Assembly: GCA_033720955.1 (NCBI GenBank)
Contig: JAWWBN010000068.1
Span: forward strand, 1 to 15,892
Reading direction: 5' to 3'
DNA length: 15,892 nt
DNA from: JAWWBN01 sp033720955
Lineage (GTDB): Bacteria > Acidobacteriota > Thermoanaerobaculia > Multivoradales > JAHEKO01
The notes under the pieces: generated by a model
Database searches by the model: none
What the model was told of the DNA's origin: nothing
Seen by the model: the letters and a program-made list of their open reading frames with translations, nothing else
Part shown: one piece after another, positions 1 through 8,098 of the stretch
Layout of the letters: each line of letters opens with the position of its first letter
Numbering within the stretch: position 1 is the stretch's first letter
Program-made: the position numbers and the translations under genes

Positions 1-71
1 ATCTCCTCTTCGATGTCCACCGGCACCGGCTCGGTGGAGTCGAAGGGGAGGACTCGGTCGTGCTCAGACAT
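1..71 (-). CDS. gyrA: DNA gyrase subunit A, N-terminal fragment (runs off the left edge)
   Basis: Only the first 23 codons and two bases are present. The peptide begins MSEHDRVLPF and reaches PVDIEEE, which matches the segment just before the conserved start of the GyrA breakage-reunion domain. GyrA would pair with the adjacent GyrB to form the A2B2 gyrase that introduces negative supercoils. The ATG at 71 lies 12 bases after the gyrB stop, and the spacer contains AGGA at a suitable distance, so gyrB and gyrA are probably one transcript. Identity rests on the IEEE motif and on position after gyrB; the catalytic tyrosine lies outside the window. Confidence 0.85.
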   Translation of the reverse strand, partial: MSEHDRVLPFDSTEPVPVDIEEE

Positions 72-83
72 TCCGGTCGTCCT

Positions 84-2522
<2,439 letters not shown>

Positions 2523-2587
2523 CTAGAACCTCCGGTCTCTCTCGTCCTGGAAGAAGGGATGGGCTCGATCGGGGCTTGCGGGAGCGT

Positions 2588-2620
2588 CCCGTCCAGCACT
2601 CGGGTGAGGCGCTCGACGGG
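2588..2620 (-). other. Predicted hairpin in the gyrB 5' leader
   Basis: On the minus strand CCCGTC and GACGGG form a 6-bp base stem. After one mismatch this continues through AGC/GCT and then CTC/GAG, closing on a four-base loop. No T run follows, so it is not an intrinsic terminator. It lies within the roughly 110-base leader expected from the promoter at 2639-2668 and could affect mRNA stability or translation. The function is inference. Confidence 0.45.
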
Positions 2621-2638
2621 CCCCTTTCGAACCCCCCA

Positions 2639-2668
2639 ACTATACCACCCGCAGGCCTCCCGGGTCAA
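2639..2668 (-). promoter_or_regulatory. Sigma-70-type promoter for gyrB(A)
   Basis: Read on the minus strand, TTGACC (2668-2663) is followed by an 18-base spacer and TATAGT (2644-2639). Each hexamer matches the sigma-70 consensus at five of six positions. A/T-rich sequence, including six consecutive T bases, lies immediately upstream of the -35 and could act as an UP element. Transcription would begin near 2632. In a GC-rich genome this is the clearest promoter in the window, and it implies that gyrB is transcribed independently of dnaA-dnaN-recF. Confidence 0.65.
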
Positions 2669-2670
2669 AA

Positions 2671-2692
2671 AATAAGTGGCTGATTTATCAGC
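2671..2692 (-). terminator. Weak possible terminator or operator palindrome after recF
   Basis: A perfect 14-base palindrome (GCTGATAAATCAGC on the minus strand, 2692-2679) lies 16 bases past the recF stop and is followed by CACTTATTTTTT. As RNA it could form a 5-bp stem with a four-base loop followed by a U-rich tract, which is a weak intrinsic terminator. It also sits just upstream of the gyrB -35, so a regulator-binding site is an equal alternative. Confidence 0.3.
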
Positions 2693-2708
2693 GATTTAGA
2701 CCCCGTAT

Positions 2709-3824
2709 TTACGGCGTATTTTCGCTTCTGTCGCGAACCCCCGCGCGCCCCTCCTCCACCCTCCACTCGACCGCCCTCGGGAGGCCCCTCCAGACCGCCC
2801 CCCGATTCGAGCTGGCGAAGAGCTGGCCCGCCTCCGAGAAGAGCTCCCAGACCGCCTCCAGACGGCGTCGGTCCAGCTCCGTGTCCAGGTCGTCCAGCAG
2901 GTAGACCGGGGGCCGCGCCGAAGCCGCGAGGACCCGGCCGCGAGCGGCGGTCAGGAGCAGGCCGATGAGCTTGCGCTCGCCCGCCGAGGCCACCCGCTTG
3001 ACCTCGTGTCCCCCCCAGCGGATCTCGAGCTCGTCGCGATGCGGGCCCAGAAGAGGGGCGCGCCGCTCCCGCTCGCGCGGGGCCGCCTCCTCGAGGGCCG
3101 CCAGGAGCCGCTCGGCGCCCGTGAGAGCCGCGTCGGGAGAGGGCCGGTAGGACAGGGTCACCGGGGGCAGATCGAGGCCGCTGGCGGCCGCGGTGTCGGC
3201 CAGCAGCCCCGCCAGCCGCTCGGCGTAGGCGGCGCGCAGGGCGGCGATCTCGGCCGCCTCGCCCGCCAGCAGCTCGTTCCAGGCGGAGAGGCCTCGGCCG
3301 ACGCCTCGGGACAGGAGCTCGCGCTTCTGGTCCAGCGCCCGCCGGTAGCGGGAGAGGTGCTCGATGGACGCGGGCCGGACTCCCACGATCCCCTGGTCCA
3401 GGAAGCGCCGCCGGTGGCGCGGACCGCCCGCGAGGATCTCGAGGTCGGCGGACGACCAGCCCACGACCGGCAGCACCTGCAGATGCTCGGTGAGGGTGGC
3501 CGCGGCGCCGTTCACCCGCCGGCCGAGACCCTCCGTCGCGCCCCAGGTGACCTCGACGTCGGCGCGCCGGGCGCCTTCGACGCGCGCCGCCAGGCGGAAT
3601 CCCTCCTCGCCGTGGCGCGTGCACTCGGCCAGCCGCGCGGCGCGGAAGCTCCGGGTGGTGGCCGCGACGTAGATCGCCTCCAGCAGACTGCTCTTGCCGG
3701 CGCCGTTGCCTCCCAGGAGCAGGTGCCTTCCGGGCTCGACCCCGAGGTCGAGCGGCTCGAGGTTGCGGAAGCCGCGGGCCTCGAGACGGGCGAGAAAGGG
3801 GCTGTCGAGCGGCTGCCCGCTCAA
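2709..3824 (-). CDS. recF: DNA replication and repair protein RecF
   Basis: SMC/ABC-type ATPase of the RecFOR gap-repair pathway, which loads RecA at single-strand gaps. The 371 residues compare with about 357 in E. coli. Walker A is at G38-S45 (GGNGAGKS), the ABC signature begins at S280 (SAGERK), and Walker B is at 307-312 (VYLLDD) followed by the ELD D-loop. The conserved N-terminal motif FRNLEPLDL follows the start. The chosen start is TTG at 3824, which shares TTGA with the dnaN stop. There is no other ATG, GTG or TTG before the conserved region, and the same frame continues open upstream only through dnaN. The overlap suggests translational coupling to dnaN. Confidence 0.95.
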   Translation of the reverse strand: MSGQPLDSPFLARLEARGFRNLEPLDLGVEPGRHLLLGGNGAGKSSLLEAIYVAATTRSFRAARLAECTRHGEEGFRLAARVEGARRADVEVTWGATEGLGRRVNGAAATLTEHLQVLPVVGWSSADLEILAGGPRHRRRFLDQGIVGVRPASIEHLSRYRRALDQKRELLSRGVGRGLSAWNELLAGEAAEIAALRAAYAERLAGLLADTAAASGLDLPPVTLSYRPSPDAALTGAERLLAALEEAAPRERERRAPLLGPHRDELEIRWGGHEVKRVASAGERKLIGLLLTAARGRVLAASARPPVYLLDDLDTELDRRRLEAVWELFSEAGQLFASSNRGAVWRGLPRAVEWRVEEGRAGVRDRSENTP

Positions 3825-4918
3825 ATCCTCATCGGCATGATCACGCAGAGGTAGCGGCGGTCCTCGCCCTCCACCGGCACGCCGATGCACTGGGTGTTCT
3901 CGTCCTTCAGGTCGAAGCGGACCTTCTCCGTGGCCATGGCCGAGAGGAACTGCCCCAGGTAGTCGGGATTGATTCCGATCTTGAGCTCGTCGCCGGCGTA
4001 CTCGCAGGCCACCTGCTCCACCGCCTCGCCCAGATCGGGGTTGACCGCCGAGATGGTGAGCTGGTCGCTCTCGAAGCCCATCCGCACCGCGCGAGCCCGG
4101 TCGCCCGTGAGGAGCGCCACCCGCTGCACGGCGTCGGCTAGGTGCCGGCGGTCGAAGTGCGCCTGGAGATCGTTGTCCTTCGAGATCACCCGCTCGTAGT
4201 CGGGGAAGGTGCCCTCCAGGATGCGGCAGATCAGGTCGCGCCGGCCCAGGCGGAAGGAGAGGTGGTGCTCGCTGCGCCGGAACTGGACCTCGTCGTCGCC
4301 CTCGAAGCGGGTGAGCTCCTGGAGCGCCTTGCGGGGCACCAGGACCCCCTCCTGCGAGCTGGCGCCGGCGAGCTCGTTCTCGACCAGGGCCAGCCGGTGG
4401 CCGTCGGTGGCCACCAGCTCGATCCCATCCTCCTTGAACCGCAGCAGGGCGCCGTTGAGCTGGAAGCGGGACTCCTCGGTGGAGACGGCGAAGATCACCT
4501 TGGCGATCATCCCCTTCAGGCTGGCGAAGGGGATCTGGACGGCGCCGTCCTCCTCGACCTGGGGCAGGGTGGGGAAGTCGTCGGGAGAGAGGCCGTTGAT
4601 CTTGAACCGCGAGCGCCCGGCGACGATGGAGAGACGCTTCTCGTCCTCGAGCCTGAGGTCGACGTCCTCCCCCACGACCGCGCGGATGATCTCCACGAAC
4701 TTGCGCGCCTGCACCGCGATCCCGCCCTCGCCGCTGACCTCGGCCTCGCACCACGAGGTCAGGGACACGTCGAGGTCGGTGGCGGCGATCTTGAGCCGGC
4801 CGTCGGCGGCGGAGAGGAGGATGTGCGAGAGCACCGGGATGGTGGTCCGGCGCTCGACGATCCCCTGCATCGGGACCAGCTCGTTGAGGAACTCGGTACG
4901 GTTCAGGCGGGCTTCCAT
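3821..4918 (-). CDS. dnaN: DNA polymerase III beta subunit (sliding clamp)
   Basis: The 365-residue protein matches the usual length of the ring-forming beta clamp (366 in E. coli), which tethers polymerases, MutS/MutL and other partners to DNA. Family landmarks are the N-terminal TIPVLSHILLSA segment, the central DLICRILEGTFPDYERVI segment, and the C-terminus ending VIMPMRI, the conserved tail beside the hydrophobic partner-binding pocket. The ATG at 4918 has GGAG eight bases upstream. A 301-base spacer separates it from dnaA, with a plausible -10 at 4950-4955. The gene overlaps recF by four bases at its stop. Confidence 0.98.
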   Translation of the reverse strand: MEARLNRTEFLNELVPMQGIVERRTTIPVLSHILLSAADGRLKIAATDLDVSLTSWCEAEVSGEGGIAVQARKFVEIIRAVVGEDVDLRLEDEKRLSIVAGRSRFKINGLSPDDFPTLPQVEEDGAVQIPFASLKGMIAKVIFAVSTEESRFQLNGALLRFKEDGIELVATDGHRLALVENELAGASSQEGVLVPRKALQELTRFEGDDEVQFRRSEHHLSFRLGRRDLICRILEGTFPDYERVISKDNDLQAHFDRRHLADAVQRVALLTGDRARAVRMGFESDQLTISAVNPDLGEAVEQVACEYAGDELKIGINPDYLGQFLSAMATEKVRFDLKDENTQCIGVPVEGEDRRYLCVIMPMRI

Positions 4919-4949
4919 AGATACGACTCCGTCGAGCAGGTGTCCGGTG

Positions 4950-4955
4950 AATATA
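4950..4955 (-). promoter_or_regulatory. Candidate -10 element for dnaN
   Basis: TATATT on the minus strand, matching TATAAT at five of six positions, lies 31 bases upstream of the dnaN start codon. No convincing -35 hexamer is present at 16-18 bases, so the call rests on one box in otherwise GC-rich sequence. Confidence 0.35.
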
Positions 4956-5129
4956 GTACAGCCGTCGTAGCAGTCGGTAGGCCTTGCGGACCCTTCGGAG
5001 ATGCTCCCCAGGCCCCGTCCTCCCGGCCCCGAGCGCGATTCGAGCAGCCGGAATTCGACGCTGATCGGCTGTGGAACGATCGCGGACGAGTTTCGGAGAA
5101 TCCGGTTTTCCGCAACCCGTCGGCAGGCT

Positions 5130-5158
5130 TTCCGGGGAGCCGCTGGGCGGCTGCGGAA
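5130..5158. repeat. Interrupted inverted repeat downstream of dnaA
   Basis: Outer arms TTCCG (5130-5134) and CGGAA (5154-5158) enclose a perfect 6-bp stem, AGCCGC (5138-5143) and GCGGCT (5147-5152), around a three-base loop. It lies 62 bases past the dnaA stop and among the DnaA-box-like motifs. It lacks a T tract on either strand, so it is not a classical terminator. Confidence 0.4.
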
Positions 5159-5219
5159 GAGGGTGCGGAAACGCGGGGCCGGCCGCTCGACTCCGCGGAG
5201 CTCGACCCGGGCAGCTCTC

Positions 5220-6518
5220 TCAGGAGAACCGGCGGACCATCCGCTCGACGACGCGGTCCAGGTCGTCGTCGCGGGAGCGAAGCTGCTCGATCTTCTCGAC
5301 CGAGTACATCACCGTGGAATGGTGCTTGTTGTTGAAGTGCCGCCCGATCTCGGGGAAGGACATCTGGGTGAGCTGCTTGCACAGGTACATCGCCACCTGC
5401 CGGGGCAGGACGATCTGCTGCGAGTTGTTCTTGCTCTTGATCTCGCTGACCTTGAGGCCGTAGTGGTGGGCGACGAACTTGACGATCTCGGCCGGCTTCA
5501 CCCGCTGCTCGTCGCCGGGGAGGATGTCCTTCAGCGTCTCCTTGGCCAGCTCCAGCGAGAGCGGCTTGCCGGTCAGGGAGGAGAAGGCGAGCACCCGGTT
5601 CAGGAGTCCCTCGAGCTCGCGGATGTTGGACTTGACCTGGCGGGCGATGAAGAGGGCCACGTCGTCCGGAAGCTCGACGGCCTCCAGCGCCGCCTTGCGC
5701 CGCAGGATCGCCACCTTGGTCTCGAGATCGGGCGGCTGGATGTCGGCGATCAGGCCCCACTCGAAGCGGCTGCGCAGCCGCTCCTCCAGATCGGGAATCT
5801 GACGCGGCGAGGAGTCGGAGGAGAGGATGATCTGCTTCTGCCCGGTGTAGAGCGTGTTGAAGGTGTGGAAGAACTCCTCCTGGGTGCGCTCCTTGTTGGC
5901 CAGGAACTGGACGTCGTCCACCAGGAGAACGTCGATCGATCGGTAGCGCTTGCGGAAGTCCGGCATGCGGTTGAACCGCAGCGAGCTGATCAGGTCGTTC
6001 ACGAACTGCTCGGCGGTCAGATAGCGCACCCTCAGATCGCCGGCGACCATGAGCTGGTGGCCGATCGCGTGCAGCAGGTGGGTCTTGCCGAGGCCCACGC
6101 CGCCGTAGAGGAAGAGCGGGTTGTAGCTGGTGAAGGGGCTCTCCGCCACGGCCTTGGCCGCGGCGTGGGCGAACTGGTTCGAGCTGCCCACCACGAAGGT
6201 CTCGAAGACGTAGCGGCGGTTGAACCGCGGGCTCTGGGAGGACGGTTTGCGCAGATCAGCGAGCGACCGTCCGCTTTTCTGGGGGAGAGAGAACAGGACC
6301 TCGCAGCTCGGGCCTCCCAGGCCCGCTATGGCGCGGTCCACCGCGGGGCGGTACCGCGCCTCCAGCTTGCTGCGGAAGCCGTCCGAGGGGACCTCCAGCT
6401 CCAGCCGGTCGGGCTTCTCCGACCGCACCTTGAGCGGCTCGATCCAGGTGGAAAACTCCTCAGGACCGAGGTCCTTTTCGAGCCGCCGTTGTAGCTGGTC
6501 CCACAGAGAGCGAGGCAT
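5220..6518 (-). CDS. dnaA: Chromosomal replication initiator DnaA
   Basis: AAA+ initiator that binds DnaA boxes, melts the origin and loads the helicase. Domain I is at about 1-80 (LWDQLQRRLEKDLGPEEFSTWI). A short linker then leads to the AAA+ domain, with Walker A at G139-T146 (GGVGLGKT) and Walker B around L198-D202 (LLVDD). Domain IV carries the DnaA signature region, including RQVAMYL and PEIGRHF. The protein has 432 residues against 467 in E. coli, the difference falling mostly in the linker. The recognition-loop motif reads FNNKHHSTV (395-403) instead of E. coli FGGRDHTTV. The ATG at 6518 lacks a close Shine-Dalgarno sequence; AGGG is about 15 bases upstream. The 5' leader contains an inverted pair of DnaA boxes, consistent with autoregulation. 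Confidence 0.98.
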   Translation of the reverse strand: MPRSLWDQLQRRLEKDLGPEEFSTWIEPLKVRSEKPDRLELEVPSDGFRSKLEARYRPAVDRAIAGLGGPSCEVLFSLPQKSGRSLADLRKPSSQSPRFNRRYVFETFVVGSSNQFAHAAAKAVAESPFTSYNPLFLYGGVGLGKTHLLHAIGHQLMVAGDLRVRYLTAEQFVNDLISSLRFNRMPDFRKRYRSIDVLLVDDVQFLANKERTQEEFFHTFNTLYTGQKQIILSSDSSPRQIPDLEERLRSRFEWGLIADIQPPDLETKVAILRRKAALEAVELPDDVALFIARQVKSNIRELEGLLNRVLAFSSLTGKPLSLELAKETLKDILPGDEQRVKPAEIVKFVAHHYGLKVSEIKSKNNSQQIVLPRQVAMYLCKQLTQMSFPEIGRHFNNKHHSTVMYSVEKIEQLRSRDDDLDRVVERMVRRFS

Positions 6519-6539
6519 TTGAGGCGAAGAAATCCCTTG

Positions 6540-6572
6540 TTTTCCACAGACATTTCCGCAGCCTGTGGAGAA
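6540..6572. promoter_or_regulatory. Inverted pair of DnaA boxes with a third box-like site between them
   Basis: TTTTCCACA (6540-6548, plus) fits the box consensus TTWTNCACA exactly. TTCTCCACA (6564-6572, minus) differs at one position. With one extra base each, the two form 10-base inverted arms with one mismatch around a 13-base spacer. The spacer holds ATTTCCGCA (6552-6560). The pair lies 22-54 bases before the dnaA start codon and would also fold as a hairpin in dnaA mRNA. Autoregulation of dnaA through such boxes is known in several bacteria; here it is inferred. Confidence 0.65.
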
Positions 6573-6629
6573 CTGACCGTTGTCGCCGAGAACCAGGTCG
6601 CCCGCGACGGATTCTCGCTGAGAGGGCAG

Positions 6630-6657
6630 ATGTTAGCACAGCGCCCGAGGGGCGCAA
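6630..6657 (-). promoter_or_regulatory. Candidate extended -10 promoter for dnaA
   Basis: On the minus strand TGC-TAACAT (6638-6630) has the extended -10 TG and four of six -10 matches. TTGCGC (6657-6652) stands 16 bases upstream of the -10 as a poor -35. The spacer is occupied by a perfect inverted repeat, GCGCCC-GAG-GGGCGC (6641-6655, plus-strand reading). Transcription would start near 6623 and give a leader of about 105 bases containing the DnaA-box pair. Moderate to low support. Confidence 0.4.
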
Positions 6658-6988
6658 GGGGGAAATTCGACCGAAATCGCACTTTTTTGGACCGATGTTG
6701 GCACGTCGATTGCTTCGTTCAGGGGGCACAACGGTTACCATCGGGGAGGCACCCAACTCTTCATTCTTTTTCTTACCTACACGAAGCCTTCGAGAGAAGC
6801 TTCACCCCACCCCTTATCCTTTCCCGATTCCCCTTGCGACGCCAAGGGTAGAACCAGGAAATCTCACCTACTGTGGGGCCTCCCCGAGACCGTTTTCCTA
6901 AGACCATCCAACCGGCACCAACCCGCCCAGCCCCCCGGCAGCCACCTCTCGCGAGCGACCTGCCCCGTGCCGCGTTGACTGTGCCACA

Positions 6989-8083
6989 ATGGCGCAGGTG
7001 ACCGAAACCCCCGCTGAAGCCGAGATGCCGCCCCCGGCGGCCGGTGCCACGACTCTGCGGCTTCTCCGGTGGTTCGACGCCACGAAGCGGGACCTGCCGT
7101 GGCGGCGGACCCGCGACGCCTACCGGATCTGGGTCTCCGAGGTCATGCTGCAGCAGACCCGCGTGACGACGGTTCTGCCGTACTACCGCCGCTTCCTGCG
7201 CCGGTTCCCCGACGTCGAAGCCCTGGCGAAGGCGGAGATCGACGAGGTCCTCGCACTGTGGTCGGGTCTGGGCTACTACCGGCGGGCGCGCCAGCTCCAC
7301 GCCGCGGCCCGAGTGGTGGTCGAGAGCGGCGGTGAGCTGCCGGACAGCGCCGCCGCTCTGGCCCGTCTGCCCGGGATCGGGCCCTACACCGCGGCGGCGG
7401 TGGCGAGCATCGCCTTCGGCGAGTGCGAGCCGGTGCTGGACGGCAACGTGGTCCGGCTGATGGCCCGCTACCGCGCCGAGGAGGGCGATCCGCGCCTCTC
7501 GGCCACCCGCAGGCGGCTGCTCGAGGCGGCCCGCGAGCTGTTGCACCCGAATCGTCCCGGCGACTCCAACCAGGCCCTCATGGAGCTCGGGGCGACCGTC
7601 TGCCGGCCGCGGCGTCCGCTCTGCGGAGAGTGCCCCCTTCAGCCGGGCTGCGCCGCGGTCGCGACCGGAGCGCAGGAGGCCTATCCGCGGCGGGGCAGGC
7701 CACGCGAGACGGAGCGTGAGAAGCGGATCGCCGCCCTGGTGCTCCACGGGGACGGGCGGGTGCTCCTCTTCAAGCGGCCGGAGGACAGCGAGCTCCTCGC
7801 CGGGACGTGGGAGCTGCCGTCGGTCCCCTGGGCGGCGGATCGGGGGAGCGAAGCGGCCCTCTCCAAGGCCTACGGCGGCCGGTGGCGGCTGCGGGAGTCC
7901 CGGGGGTGGGTGCGCCACGGCATCACCTTCCGACGCCTGGAGGTGGAGCTGCGGGAGGCCGAGAGGCTGGGCGACGAGGCCGTCGCCGAGGGACCCGAGG
8001 CGGCGTGGGTCGAGCCGGAGGGGCTGGGCGACCTCCCCGTCTCGGCGCTGGTGGTCAAACTCCTCGAGCAGCGCGCCGTCTAG
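6989..8083 (+). CDS. mutY: A/G-specific adenine DNA glycosylase MutY
   Basis: Base-excision repair enzyme that removes adenine mispaired with 8-oxoguanine. The 364 residues follow the family plan. The catalytic Glu lies in SEVMLQQT (E51). The helix-hairpin-helix is LPGIGPYTAAAV (127-138) and the catalytic Asp is in DGNV (D151). A 4Fe-4S loop with C-x6-C-x2-C-x5-C spacing uses C205, C212, C215 and C221. The C-terminal NUDIX-like domain (from about residue 245) resembles the module that recognises 8-oxoguanine. The ATG at 6989 has no recognisable Shine-Dalgarno sequence; GTG at 6998 and ATG at 7025 are alternatives that would still retain the catalytic domain. The gene diverges from dnaA across the putative origin and converges on the cyclic-nucleotide-binding gene with a 15-base gap. 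Confidence 0.96.
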   Translation: MAQVTETPAEAEMPPPAAGATTLRLLRWFDATKRDLPWRRTRDAYRIWVSEVMLQQTRVTTVLPYYRRFLRRFPDVEALAKAEIDEVLALWSGLGYYRRARQLHAAARVVVESGGELPDSAAALARLPGIGPYTAAAVASIAFGECEPVLDGNVVRLMARYRAEEGDPRLSATRRRLLEAARELLHPNRPGDSNQALMELGATVCRPRRPLCGECPLQPGCAAVATGAQEAYPRRGRPRETEREKRIAALVLHGDGRVLLFKRPEDSELLAGTWELPSVPWAADRGSEAALSKAYGGRWRLRESRGWVRHGITFRRLEVELREAERLGDEAVAEGPEAAWVEPEGLGDLPVSALVVKLLEQRAV

Positions 8084-8098
8084 CCGGCCGGTCCGGGC

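Larger units (their letters stand above)
4919..5219. other. dnaA-dnaN intergenic region, possible second half of oriC
   Basis: Non-coding spacer of 301 bases. It contains four DnaA-box-like 9-mers at 5069-5077 (minus, CGTTCCACA), 5106-5114 (plus, TTTTCCGCA), 5152-5160 (minus, TCTTCCGCA) and 5164-5172 (minus, GTTTCCGCA). It also holds an interrupted hairpin at 5130-5158 and a candidate dnaN -10. The part nearest dnaN (about 4948-4960) is its most A/T-rich stretch. In B. subtilis and H. pylori functional DnaA boxes lie on both sides of dnaA; the same layout is inferred here but the boxes are imperfect. Confidence 0.45.
6519..6988. other. oriC: dnaA-mutY intergenic region, candidate chromosomal origin (oriC)
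   Basis: The 470-base non-coding region lies between divergent dnaA and mutY. Next to dnaA there are three DnaA-box-like sites at 6540-6548, 6552-6560 and 6564-6572, then a candidate dnaA promoter. Further on is a perfect GC hairpin (6641-6655), an 11-base direct repeat (6629-6639 and 6694-6704), and two relatively A/T-rich segments (about 6661-6690 and 6757-6782) that could serve for unwinding. A bulged hairpin with a GAGA loop lies at 6783-6803. The stretch 6905-6988 is C-rich and unremarkable. The only open frames across it look non-coding. Position beside dnaA strongly suggests the origin, but few consensus boxes are present. Confidence 0.55.

Noticed and set aside
2709..4754. A single 681-residue recF frame extending back through dnaN
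   Set aside because: Its N-terminal half is an out-of-frame reading of dnaN. The RecF homology begins just after the dnaN stop.
4142..6494. Long plus-strand frames (4142-5335 and 5001-6494) opposite dnaN and dnaA
   Set aside because: They overlap genes with certain identity on the other strand, and their translations are compositionally biased shadows.
6783..6803. Hairpin with GAGA loop as a terminator
   Set aside because: No T tract follows on either strand and no gene ends nearby. It is noted only as structure within the origin spacer.
6519..6851. Plus-strand open frame of 110 residues covering the origin spacer
   Set aside because: It begins at a poor start touching the dnaA start and shows no recognisable domain. 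It covers the box pair and promoter elements, so it is most likely non-coding.
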